From contig DITJ01000057.1 in NCBI GenBank assembly GCA_002422795.1, positions 1-20,462 on the forward strand: a stretch of 20,462 nt of DNA, written 5' to 3'. The stretch comes from Alphaproteobacteria bacterium UBA6187 (GTDB lineage Bacteria > Pseudomonadota > Alphaproteobacteria > Rickettsiales > UBA6187). Under the pieces are notes generated by a model, which ran no database searches, had not been told where the DNA came from, and saw nothing but the letters and a program-made list of their open reading frames with translations. The position numbers were made by a program, and so were the translations under genes. Each line of letters begins with the position of its first letter. Position 1 is the first letter of the stretch. Positions 1 to 7,464 of this stretch are shown here, in pieces.

Positions 1-1
1 T

Positions 2-442
2 CTTTCCAGTCAAGGTAAAAGTGCTGAAGAAATAAAAGAAGCAGTTATAGACACCACGGAAAGCACCCTTAAGGGGCTTGGAATTAACCTTCCTGCTAGA
101 TCAAAACAGGCAATAAGGGAAGCATGGGCAGAAAATACTGCACATTCAGCAATCTTTGAGAACTTAACCAGCAAATATTCAGGCTATCTTAAATACGGCA
201 CGGCTATTGGCCTAACCGCTATGTTGGGCGGTGCTATCATAATAGGCGCTGGCGCGGCTATAGGTTCAAGCGCTGCTACTACTGCCGGAGCTATATCCTT
301 CGGCGGTGGCGCAGCCCTTGGCATAGCCACAACCACAGCAGAAAATAAGGAACTTAAACAGGAAAAACTTGTTATTTCAAACCTTATATCTGCATTTGAA
401 GGTGAAACCCGTGGATTAACTGAGGGTAATTCAAGAGTATAA
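2..442 (+). CDS. Partial: glycine-rich hydrophobic protein, C-terminal 146 residues
   Basis: The reading frame is open from the left edge of the window, so the true start lies upstream; the first internal ATG at 221 is not the start. The visible part has a polar helical stretch rich in Lys, Glu and Ala (about residues 1-60). It is followed by a long Gly/Ala/Ile-rich hydrophobic region (about residues 62-108) with repeated small-residue spacing, as in glycine-zipper or double-glycine membrane segments, and then a short charged tail. It ends 8 nt before the coiled-coil gene on the same strand, so the two are probably co-transcribed and may be translationally coupled. I do not recognise a family. 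A membrane-inserting or pore-like protein is possible on composition alone. Confidence 0.6.
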   Translation, partial: LSSQGKSAEEIKEAVIDTTESTLKGLGINLPARSKQAIREAWAENTAHSAIFENLTSKYSGYLKYGTAIGLTAMLGGAIIIGAGAAIGSSAATTAGAISFGGGAALGIATTTAENKELKQEKLVISNLISAFEGETRGLTEGNSRV

Positions 443-447
443 AGGTA

Positions 448-525
448 CTCATGCCCGGCATAGAAGAAGTTGTCTCTAATATTATAGATACAATAACGCA
501 CCCAAAGCCAGGTGCCGGGCATGAG
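448..525 (+). promoter_or_regulatory. 13-bp inverted repeat enclosing the start codon of the coiled-coil gene
   Basis: CTCATGCCCGGCA at 448-460 is perfectly complementary to TGCCGGGCATGAG at 513-525, with a 52-nt loop. The ATG at 451 lies inside the left arm. In mRNA the stem would be GC-rich and stable and could hide the start codon until ribosomes finishing the upstream gene (stop at 440-442) melt it. The arms are seen directly; the regulatory role is inferred. Confidence 0.5.
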
Positions 526-2697
526 GCTTTGCCGATAACAAAGGCGGCAAAAGAACAATTAAGTAATGCACTAAAAGAATATGCTGAAACCCAGCAACAT
601 ATAGATTCAAATTTTCGTTTTGTTCCAACTGTTTTTGTGCCGGAAGAACAAAACCATCTGGCAGGAAAAATAGTAACATTATTAAAAACCGCAAGTCCTC
701 CTATATTACAACAAAAAGCTAAAACTAGCTTTAGGCGCGGTGATTATACTAAATATGATTTAAACGTATCCCAATTACACAACCTTATTAGCCGTACATT
801 TTCAGAAACACTTGATGAACTAAGCCAGAGATATAAAGAAACATATAGAACATCAGGTGAAGATGAGCCTGGATTGCTCCTGATTGCAGCCAGAATGCGG
901 CGTTATGCCCCCAGTACAGTACATGAAATTATACCAGGATTAAAACAGCAAGTTGATTCTGAAACCAGCAGAAGCATTCCTGAACCTATGCGAATGAATG
1001 CAGGTGCACCTTCTGATTTAGCCAGGGAACTTGCGGAAGCAAGAAATGCGGCAACTAGATTACAGGAGCTTATTAGTCAGGAACGAGCTAAAGCGCAACA
1101 AAGGGAGCAATTATTAGCAAGGGAAATAGAATCCCTGAAAAGTGCAAGGCAGGAAAGCATTTTGGCGCAGCAAAATTTACTGGCAGGGCATAATCTTGCT
1201 CTGCAAGGCCTTGAACGGCAGAGAATACTATTACAAAGGCAATTAACACAGGAAAGCCAGAGCAAAACAAGGGAAGTTGCCGCTGTAAAAACTGATGTAA
1301 CAAGGCTAACAGAATTATTGGATGCAGAAAGAAATACAGCAATTATCAGGGAAAGGTCTATAAAGGAAGCCGCCGCCAGAAAGCAGGCAGAAGAATTAGA
1401 AAAAGCAAGGCTGGAATCCTTACAAACCCGGCAACGTTTATCGGAAGAACACAAACTTGCCTTACAAAATCTGGAACAACAGAATATATTATTACAAAGA
1501 CGTCTTACAGAGGAAAGTAACAATAATAGAACTGGTATTGCTGCCATAAATTCAGAAGTAATAAGGCTTCAAGGCTTATTAAGTCGCGAGAAGGACGAAG
1601 CACAAATTAGGGAAAGGCAAATACTTGAAACAGCCAGAATAAGGGAGGCTGAATCTTTAGACCAGGTTAAGCAACAAGCCCTGCAAACCCAACAGCGGAT
1701 ATTGCAAGAACACGCCATTCAAATACAAAACCTGGAAAAGCAGAAAGCCCAGTTGCAGGAGTTATTAGATAAAAGTGGTGTTCCTGCCAATGATATTATC
1801 CTGGCAAGGGAAGAGATAACAAGGCTTACTGAATTATTAAACAGGGAAAGAACCGAAGCTAAAACAAGGGAAAGGCAAATACGGGAAGAATCTGCGGCAC
1901 AAATAACCGAGGTCGCCAAAAAAGCAAGGCGGGAAACGCTTGCTTCAAATCAGCAGTCACTTCATGACCACAAATTTGCTATACAAAAACTGGAAGCACA
2001 AAATAATCAGCTACAAAAATTATTGGAAGAAAGCAGGAGTAATAATAATTTCACCAAGGAAATTAGCACTTCTGAAGTAAGAAGATTGGAAGAATCCTTA
2101 GCTAAGGAAAGGGAGGTTTCCAAGGAGGCAGAAAGAAAAGCAAAAGCAGAAAGCATTGCAAGAAGAAATGCAGAGGAAGCTTTAAAGCAGGCATCCCATG
2201 AAACATTACAGATTCAACAATCCCATAATGCAAAACAGGTTACATTAGAAACCGAGCTTGAAAGAGCTAAAAGACAACTTGATGAAACTAAAAAACAGGC
2301 TGCCCTTGATAAAGAAAAAATAGCAAGCCTTGTTTCAAAACATAAAGAAGTGCAATACCAAGTTCCTGCCACGCAAAGCAGTAATAAGGAAAACACCTTT
2401 AAAGAAGAATTTCATAAAGCTTTAAGAGGTGAAAAAGTTTCAGCTCCAATTGCAATGGCTATCGCCTGTGCAGTTATATTATCAGGTTTTACATTGCTTA
2501 TTCCGTTAATAGCAATGTGGGCTTCAGAATCCAACAATACCAGGCAAGAACAGGAAGTTGTGCTTGAAAATAATAGTTCGCCCACTCCCAAAAAGCAAAC
2601 ACAACTTTTTCAAAGCACAGCAAGGAATACCCCAAAAAGCTTTTCTTCTACTATAGCTGATAAACGGTTAGCGAATACATCTTATTATGTACATTAA
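451..2697 (+). CDS. Coiled-coil repeat protein with C-terminal membrane anchor
   Basis: This 748-aa protein has an N-terminal part of about 200 residues of mixed composition and no signal peptide. A very long predicted coiled coil follows (about residues 200-650, rich in Glu, Gln, Arg, Lys and Leu), then one hydrophobic segment at about residues 663-690 and a Ser/Thr/Asn-rich tail of about 58 residues. Within the coil, units of 82-87 residues begin near residues 202, 284, 371, 457 and 544. They share the pattern RLxELLxxER, RERxIxE, HxxAxQxLExQ, LQxxL, and the last unit is degenerate. The start codon follows a weak ribosome-binding site (AAAGG) and sits in an inverted repeat. It could be a structural or scaffold protein tethered to the inner membrane, or an effector of a host-associated bacterium. 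No enzymatic motif is visible and no family is recognised. Confidence 0.8.
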   Translation: MPGIEEVVSNIIDTITHPKPGAGHEALPITKAAKEQLSNALKEYAETQQHIDSNFRFVPTVFVPEEQNHLAGKIVTLLKTASPPILQQKAKTSFRRGDYTKYDLNVSQLHNLISRTFSETLDELSQRYKETYRTSGEDEPGLLLIAARMRRYAPSTVHEIIPGLKQQVDSETSRSIPEPMRMNAGAPSDLARELAEARNAATRLQELISQERAKAQQREQLLAREIESLKSARQESILAQQNLLAGHNLALQGLERQRILLQRQLTQESQSKTREVAAVKTDVTRLTELLDAERNTAIIRERSIKEAAARKQAEELEKARLESLQTRQRLSEEHKLALQNLEQQNILLQRRLTEESNNNRTGIAAINSEVIRLQGLLSREKDEAQIRERQILETARIREAESLDQVKQQALQTQQRILQEHAIQIQNLEKQKAQLQELLDKSGVPANDIILAREEITRLTELLNRERTEAKTRERQIREESAAQITEVAKKARRETLASNQQSLHDHKFAIQKLEAQNNQLQKLLEESRSNNNFTKEISTSEVRRLEESLAKEREVSKEAERKAKAESIARRNAEEALKQASHETLQIQQSHNAKQVTLETELERAKRQLDETKKQAALDKEKIASLVSKHKEVQYQVPATQSSNKENTFKEEFHKALRGEKVSAPIAMAIACAVILSGFTLLIPLIAMWASESNNTRQEQEVVLENNSSPTPKKQTQLFQSTARNTPKSFSSTIADKRLANTSYYVH
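934..2310 (+). repeat. About five tandem 250-260-bp coding repeats (82-87 aa units)
   Basis: Units start near nt 1054, 1300, 1561, 1819 and 2080, each opening with a codon run for (T/I/R)RLxxLLxxE and containing a conserved HxxAxQxLE block about 50 residues in. Drift between units is high at the DNA level, so the duplication is old or selected mainly for heptad pattern. The boundaries given are approximate and include the lead-in. Confidence 0.65.
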
Positions 2698-2712
2698 ATT
2701 CTTAAATCTTAT

Positions 2713-2825
2713 TCTAACCCCACACCCCCCAAAATCTCCGCCTGTTCCTTCAAATAATCCCCGCCATAGCTGGCAACCAGAGTAGACATGCCCCCTTTAT
2801 GTCCATAATTTTCTACAAGGGCGAT
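2713..2825 (-). pseudogene. C-terminal stump of a second tyrosine recombinase
   Basis: Reading leftwards straight past the stop of the intact recombinase, in the same frame, gives about 37 residues containing NYGHKGGMSTL and ASYGG before a TAA. These match the box with the third catalytic residue (His in GHxxxMST) and the region of the nucleophilic Tyr (SYG) of tyrosine recombinases. They align with NYGHSNVMTTI and KSYGY of the intact neighbour. A 13-bp direct repeat, CCCCAAAATCTCC, occurs at 2727-2739 and 2829-2841, exactly 102 bp (34 codons) apart, so both tails contain EILG. This looks like a remnant of a related integrase after replacement or recombination. It has no start codon of its own. 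Confidence 0.6.
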
Positions 2826-3899
2826 TTACCCCAAAATCTCCCTAATCAATTTTAACTTTTCATCTGTAACCGTATTGTTGCAATTGCTGATTTTCTTCAT
2901 AACCTCCCCCTGCTTATGCACATCCATATAGCCATAACTTTTTATGGTAGTCATTACATTGCTATGCCCATAATTAAGGCTCCAGGCTTTTAGTTGCTCT
3001 GGGGTTTTACATAAGGTTTCACCAAGTGCCGCTAAGGTATCCCTGAATCTGTGAGGACTGTAATAGCGCAACCCAGCGGCGGTAAAAGCATCTTTAAATA
3101 TTTGCCTTATCTGGCTGGCACTTGTCCAGGCAATAGGTGCAACGCCGGATGCAATGAATGCGCTGTTTTCGTCATGGATTAGTTTTGTCCTGGGAAAAAG
3201 TGGGTCATTAAGGCTAAATAGCCTTTCTTTTATCAGGTAATTTACCCAAGTGATAACTATATGCTTTATATCATCTCCAACAGGAAAAAAATATGTATCA
3301 ATCCGTTTGCTGGCCTTGGTTTTTACTTCCCTAGGATCTTGCATTACCAACCCCTTATCCAGGTTTATGTGCTTCAGCTTCAGGGATGCAATCGCGCCAT
3401 CACGTATGCCTGTAAGTATCGTAAATGCAACCAATGCCTGGTTGCGTTTTTCTATTTCTGTATTGCTTGGCATGGAAAAGATGGTTTTATGCACCTGTTC
3501 TAAAGTCGGGTAATCCTTATAGCCGGAAGATTGCGCCGCTCGCACTTCTTTTTCAGATAGGTTAAAATAATCAGTATCATATAAATCAATGCGGGATTTA
3601 TAACCCGGCTGGTATGCAAGCCATTTAAAAAACTCTTTCAAATGGTTCATAGTGGAATAAAGAGTTGACACACTAAGAGGCTTGCCTGTTTGCTGAGCAC
3701 TGCTACTGGCAAGGTGCTTTTTAAAGGCAATAGCTTTCTGCTTATTAAAGGTGGCTAAATCCTGAAAATTAGTATAAGATTCATACCGCAATAGTGATTT
3801 GCGCACATTATTTACTGTGGCCTCACTTTTCTGGCTGGCCTCTTTCAAGCGTTCAAAATATTGCCTCTTTATGCGTTCGTTTTTAGCATTAATTTTCAT
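2826..3899 (-). CDS. Tyrosine recombinase / phage-type integrase
   Basis: This 357-aa site-specific recombinase probably moves the element that carries the neighbouring genes. The N-terminal ~110 residues look like a SAM-like core-binding domain. In the catalytic domain I see the first Arg in TGIRDGAIASLKLKHI (about residue 166), HRFRDT (about 281, His-x-x-Arg), NYGHSNVMTT (about 310) and the Tyr of KSYGYM (about 320). The set is complete, so the enzyme should be active. Its start overlaps the 3' end of the HTH/zinc-ribbon gene by 11 nt, giving a three-gene minus-strand operon of excisionase-like, zinc-ribbon and recombinase genes. The length is normal for the family. Confidence 0.88.
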   Translation of the reverse strand: MKINAKNERIKRQYFERLKEASQKSEATVNNVRKSLLRYESYTNFQDLATFNKQKAIAFKKHLASSSAQQTGKPLSVSTLYSTMNHLKEFFKWLAYQPGYKSRIDLYDTDYFNLSEKEVRAAQSSGYKDYPTLEQVHKTIFSMPSNTEIEKRNQALVAFTILTGIRDGAIASLKLKHINLDKGLVMQDPREVKTKASKRIDTYFFPVGDDIKHIVITWVNYLIKERLFSLNDPLFPRTKLIHDENSAFIASGVAPIAWTSASQIRQIFKDAFTAAGLRYYSPHRFRDTLAALGETLCKTPEQLKAWSLNYGHSNVMTTIKSYGYMDVHKQGEVMKKISNCNNTVTDEKLKLIREILG

Positions 3900-4386
3900 T
3901 AGTAATTTCTCCTTGTTTTAAGTGAGTGATACAACTAAGCCCAAAGGACGGGATTAGGTGCTGATTATGTATCTGCTGCACTACGAAAGGCTTTATAGTT
4001 TCTGGCAATTTACTAATGCTGGTTAGCCTGTTTAATTTGGTGCCGCATACATCACATACGCCTGTAAGATTTGCTCTGTTAGGGTTGATAATTGTTACAT
4101 CAACAACGCCGCCCCAGACTTTCCTTGGTGTATGGCATTTAAGACAATAAAACTCTCCAGGCTGGCATTTTGATTTTCTGTTTTTTTGCCTATTTTTCAG
4201 AAATTCACGTAATACAAAACCATGAAAATAATAAGGCGTTTTATTGTCAATAGGTTGTAAACCTTCTTTATGCCACGTAAGGATTGTGCGTTTATGAACT
4301 CCCAGCAGCTCAGCAGATTCCTGAACTGAGTAACACACATCCCGTTTTATCCTTTGCTGGTTAAATTTCTTGCGGAATTTTTTCAT
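3889..4386 (-). CDS. HTH and zinc-ribbon DNA-binding protein of the integration module
   Basis: This 165-aa protein has two recognisable parts. Residues about 17-62 form a MerR/excisionase-like helix-turn-helix (CYSVQESAELLGVHKRTILTW). Residues 81-114 carry two CxxC pairs (C81/C84 in FYCLKCHTP and C111/C114 in GVCDVCGTK), which should bind one zinc ion. The N-terminus is very basic. It lies between the excisionase-like gene (6-nt gap) and the recombinase (11-nt overlap), so a role in directing or regulating recombination is likely. The exact role is inferred from position. Confidence 0.7.
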   Translation of the reverse strand: MKKFRKKFNQQRIKRDVCYSVQESAELLGVHKRTILTWHKEGLQPIDNKTPYYFHGFVLREFLKNRQKNRKSKCQPGEFYCLKCHTPRKVWGGVVDVTIINPNRANLTGVCDVCGTKLNRLTSISKLPETIKPFVVQQIHNQHLIPSFGLSCITHLKQGEITNEN

Positions 4387-4392
4387 TACCTA

Positions 4393-4596
4393 CTACCTTG
4401 TTGGGGTGGTTTGTTTATCCAGAAATTCCAGAAGGTCGGAAAGGCGGTATTTGCACAATCTGCCAACCTTAACAACAGGCAGGTCATAGCGTTTTGTGGT
4501 TAGCCAAACTGCAAGGGTGTTTTCCTTCACCCCTAAAAATTCGGCGGCTTGTTTTCGGGTGTATAAAATGTGGAATTTTTTTTCGTAGATGGTCAT
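4393..4596 (-). CDS. Excisionase-like HTH protein (MerR-type winged helix)
   Basis: This 67-aa protein is almost entirely one helix-turn-helix domain of the helix_turn_helix_17 / excisionase type: YTRKQAAEFLGVKENTLAVW, then a basic wing (KVGRLCKYRLSDLLEFL). Proteins of this kind bend att DNA and favour excision, or repress their own operon. It is the first gene of the integration operon, preceded by TGGAG 6 nt before the ATG and by an inverted repeat that could be its binding site. Confidence 0.8.
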   Translation of the reverse strand: MTIYEKKFHILYTRKQAAEFLGVKENTLAVWLTTKRYDLPVVKVGRLCKYRLSDLLEFLDKQTTPTR

Positions 4597-4604
4597 GATA
4601 GCTC

Positions 4605-4656
4605 CAGTATTTATGTTAATTAATCTAATTGGTTTTCGTTAGACTAATTTATACTG
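4605..4656. promoter_or_regulatory. Imperfect inverted repeat upstream of the excisionase-like gene
   Basis: AATTAATCTAA (4618-4628) pairs with TTAGACTAATT (4639-4649) with one mismatch in 11 and a 10-bp spacer. CAGTAT (4605-4610) and ATACTG (4651-4656) extend the symmetry outward. The site lies 9-60 bp upstream of the start of the first gene in the integration operon. It is either an operator for the HTH proteins or part of the attachment site. The sequence alone does not decide between them. Confidence 0.4.
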
Positions 4657-4705
4657 AAGTGACAAAATCCCTATGCTCGGCAAGCATTGTAAATGTGACC
4701 TTAAA

Positions 4706-4741
4706 ATAAATAAAAGCGCAGAATCCTGCGCCTTTATTTTT
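4706..4741 (-). terminator. Rho-independent terminator after the QueC-like gene
   Basis: On the minus strand a GCGCAG / CTGCGC stem (4716-4731) with a 4-nt loop is followed by a T-rich tract (TTTTATTTATTTT). It lies about 30 bp past the QueC-like stop codon. The plus strand also has a T-rich tract on its side (CTTTATTTTT), so it may work in both directions. It separates the defence operon from the integration operon. Confidence 0.75.
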
Positions 4742-4761
4742 CAATTGTGACTAAATGGATT

Positions 4762-6639
4762 TTAGTTTGTGACCGGGTCTAATTCTGGCATCTTTAAATC
4801 ACTAACTAAGCTAACTAATTTAGCTGATTTGTTAATGCGGTATCCTTGATTGTAAACATTTTCTATAAATTCTTGTGTGCCAAAGGTAACGCCCATATCT
4901 ATACCAACTTTTTCAGAAACTTTTTTATTTACCCTGGATACCAATTTTCTAAAGCTATCTTCATTATCTCCATATATTTGATGAATTAGGTTAGCACTAC
5001 TGATAGTTTTTCCATCCATCCCGGCTTTCTTTGCTGCAATAAAGTTAGGAAGTAATAGCTTGATTAATGTATATTCAGTTGCATTCAATATTAATCCGCC
5101 TGAAAAAACCACCCGCTTATTATCCTCATCAATTGCAAATTCACATATTGCTACTGATAGTTTATCCATAAAATCAGCCAGCTCTTTTGTAATATCCTTT
5201 GGTGGAATAACCTGTATCTCTTTCGCTCCTGAAACGGCAACAGATAAAAGAGATTTCGGGGGCAATGCGCCTGCTGATATTGCTGCGGCATTATTTTCTA
5301 TAGCGAGTTTTACTACTGTTTTTACATCAGAGGCATGACGTTGCAGCATTGCATGTATTTTCGGCAATGGATTATCATCATTATATGATTCAAGGGCATC
5401 AAATACCTGGGGATATTTTCTTGGGAAAGCATTTAAAGACATTTCAGCCATATCTTGTGCAAAGGCTACAAAATTTGTAGCCATAACAATATCCTCTCCC
5501 TTTTCCCGGCTTCCCAGCATAAGGTCGCACCCATATTGTGATTGAGGGTCGTATTCACCTAAACCAGCCGCCAGAATAGAAAACCTACGGTCAATACATT
5601 GTGAACATACACCACAATGTGTATGTGTCCTTGTCCACTTATGAGGCCTGGTGCAGCTATTAGTTCTTCCAACCAAATCTACAACATTATTATTCCTTAA
5701 CAGGCTAACAGTTTCTGTTTTTGTAAGCCATTGCAGTGGCGTTTCAATAACAATATCTTTCTGCAATAATAGCGAGAACATCCTTTCAAAGCCTCGCAAA
5801 ACTCGTGGATGGGTAGTGCGGGTTGCGCGCGCTCCCAGAACATCATTACTTGCAGGCAAATTTAAACTCACTACCCCGTTTTCATAAAAGCAAATTTTGG
5901 TACGGTTAAATAAATGGGCTATAGTAATTGCAAGTGAGGCAAATAAAAATGATCTGGTACGCTGAGTATATTCTGCCGTATCATTCTCTATATTAATTTT
6001 ATTAACTTCTACTGGCACATGAAAAATATGTTTCTCATACCCACGGTTCTTGAGTTCCTGAATTAAATTCTTCTGTATGCCTGAAACTTTTCCTGAAGAA
6101 TAATGGCTTACCAGAACCAGCTTTTTCTTATTAGTAATAATATCCTCAATTGCACCAGCGCAAGAATCCAGCCCACCAGAAAAAAGGCAAACTTCATCAG
6201 GATCAAAGCTGCCGCTATTATTTTCATCTGAAAAAGATAAATAACTTTGAATGCCTTCAGAATCGGCCTTTTTCTGTGAAAAGTTAAAGGTATAATTATC
6301 ATCAGATAAGAACCCCAGACAGTCTTTTAATTCTTCCTGCAATTCAGGAGATTGCCATTTTTCTATACATCTTACTGGAATATAAAAATGAAGTTGCCGT
6401 GTCCACTGCTCCCCCATATTTTGCAATACTGCCCCGCCACGTTTAATTTTTTGGTCGGCACAATAAACATATGCGGCAATTTCCATTAAATCCAATAGCT
6501 CATTCGGGATATTTGTAACAAGTGAGCGCGATATAGCATTAATTTTCAGGTTAATATTTGGCTCTATTCCTTCTACATTAAGGGTTATGCAATCCGCATT
6601 CTTACCGGGTTTAATTCCACCACAATAAATTTTATGCAT
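4762..6639 (-). CDS. QueC-like (QatC-type) PP-loop enzyme with C-terminal winged helix
   Basis: This 625-aa protein belongs to the family of 7-cyano-7-deazaguanine (preQ0) synthase. Evidence: the ATP-pyrophosphatase loop SGGLDS at residues 154-159; RTRSFLFASLA at about 227-237, matching the QueC substrate-binding helix; ENGVVSLNLP at 253-262; and a four-Cys zinc site, C329-x12-C342-x2-C345-x2-C348, in THCGVCSQCIDRR. Genuine QueC is about 230 aa. Here a ~150-residue N-terminal domain precedes the PP-loop, as in the defence proteins QatC and Cap9, and about 260 residues follow the zinc site. Residues 509-604 resemble an OmpR/PhoB winged helix: LNATEYTLIKLLL, SSANLIHQIYG, SFRKLVSRVNKKV, then ENVYNQGYRIN. 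The start lies 2 nt after the stop of the upstream gene, with the ribosome-binding site inside its last codons. Housekeeping queuosine synthesis is unlikely because no QueD, QueE or QueF neighbours exist. Confidence 0.82.
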   Translation of the reverse strand: MHKIYCGGIKPGKNADCITLNVEGIEPNINLKINAISRSLVTNIPNELLDLMEIAAYVYCADQKIKRGGAVLQNMGEQWTRQLHFYIPVRCIEKWQSPELQEELKDCLGFLSDDNYTFNFSQKKADSEGIQSYLSFSDENNSGSFDPDEVCLFSGGLDSCAGAIEDIITNKKKLVLVSHYSSGKVSGIQKNLIQELKNRGYEKHIFHVPVEVNKINIENDTAEYTQRTRSFLFASLAITIAHLFNRTKICFYENGVVSLNLPASNDVLGARATRTTHPRVLRGFERMFSLLLQKDIVIETPLQWLTKTETVSLLRNNNVVDLVGRTNSCTRPHKWTRTHTHCGVCSQCIDRRFSILAAGLGEYDPQSQYGCDLMLGSREKGEDIVMATNFVAFAQDMAEMSLNAFPRKYPQVFDALESYNDDNPLPKIHAMLQRHASDVKTVVKLAIENNAAAISAGALPPKSLLSVAVSGAKEIQVIPPKDITKELADFMDKLSVAICEFAIDEDNKRVVFSGGLILNATEYTLIKLLLPNFIAAKKAGMDGKTISSANLIHQIYGDNEDSFRKLVSRVNKKVSEKVGIDMGVTFGTQEFIENVYNQGYRINKSAKLVSLVSDLKMPELDPVTN

Positions 6640-6641
6640 TT

Positions 6642-7415
6642 TTACCTCTTGGTCAGTTCATTAGCAATTTTATTAGAAGCTATATAATTAAAACCTGTAG
6701 CTTTCTTGCTATCTATTACAGCATCTTCAGAATATGTTTTTCCATACCAATCATTTGCAAATGCCCTCATAATAAAGGTACTTTCACGGCAATGTTTTTC
6801 TAGTGCCTGGTCAAAGGCTCTTTTATCCTGGATTGAAGAAATTGCCTTACCCGGGGCAATATGCTTTGGAAGCTCCCTATCAAGATAATACCGTAATAAC
6901 CTTTGTGTTAAATCAGTATAAAAGCCCTGTACTAAATCCCCAAATCTACCTGGAGCAGCCAGCTTTCCAAGCCCATGTTTTATATCATCGGGAGTTGCAT
7001 TCCATAACTGGGCTGAATTTTCAGCCACCTTACCCAGGATAGTTGCTATTGCTGAATGTTTAGCCATTTCTCCCAGGTCACTTCTAATGTGATTCTTTTC
7101 TTTAATGAAGGAATTGATTCTATTAGCAAAAGCCTGAGCAATCTCAATAAGAGTAGGATTGTTTTTTACATTAATACCCAATTTATGCATGGCATCTTGA
7201 AAATTTGTTCCTTTTGCGGCGCGGGGTATGAGACTTAATAGTTTGAGTATTTCATTTAAAACCGGGTCTTTAGAGGTATTTCTGAGCATTTGGTTAGCAG
7301 CGTTCGCACTGGCTTCCGCAAGCTGCTTAACAGATAAATTATCAGAACCCAGTAAAGCTACAACTTCCTGCCATTTTCTTGTTTGTGGTAATCTGCTGAG
7401 CCTTACATGTCCCAT
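6642..7415 (-). CDS. Partner of the QueC-like enzyme (QatB-position protein, starts Met-Gly-His)
   Basis: This 257-aa protein is probably soluble and helical, with no signal peptide or membrane span. It begins MGHVRLSRLPQTRKW, so methionine aminopeptidase should expose Gly-2. Other visible blocks are DLGEMAKHSA, KLAAPGRFGDLVQGF, RLLRYYLDRELPKHI and a C-terminal FANDWYGKTY. It holds the place of qatB, directly before the QueC-like gene (2-nt gap, translational coupling). I recall similar MGHVRL-starting hypothetical proteins beside QueC-like genes but cannot verify this here. By analogy with QatB, and with the CD-NTase of type IV CBASS, it may be the protein substrate of the QueC-like enzyme. 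The sequence does not clearly resemble the QatB I remember, so the match rests on position and the N-terminal Gly. Confidence 0.65.
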   Translation of the reverse strand: MGHVRLSRLPQTRKWQEVVALLGSDNLSVKQLAEASANAANQMLRNTSKDPVLNEILKLLSLIPRAAKGTNFQDAMHKLGINVKNNPTLIEIAQAFANRINSFIKEKNHIRSDLGEMAKHSAIATILGKVAENSAQLWNATPDDIKHGLGKLAAPGRFGDLVQGFYTDLTQRLLRYYLDRELPKHIAPGKAISSIQDKRAFDQALEKHCRESTFIMRAFANDWYGKTYSEDAVIDSKKATGFNYIASNKIANELTKR

Positions 7416-7464
7416 TACTTACTATATCCCTATTGTGCAGAAGTTGATTGTACCTGCTATGAAT

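Noticed and set aside
221..442. Stand-alone 73-aa gene starting at ATG 221
   Set aside because: The same frame is open to the window edge with protein-like content upstream, and no ribosome-binding site precedes 221.
1077..1547. A 156-codon minus-strand frame rich in Cys, Leu and Ser
   Set aside because: It is the antisense shadow of the Glu/Gln/Arg-rich coiled-coil repeats, with no family signature.
4762..6639. Housekeeping queuosine biosynthesis gene (queC)
   Set aside because: The protein is nearly three times the size of QueC, has extra N- and C-terminal domains and lacks queuosine-pathway neighbours. Its partner and ATPase point to defence.
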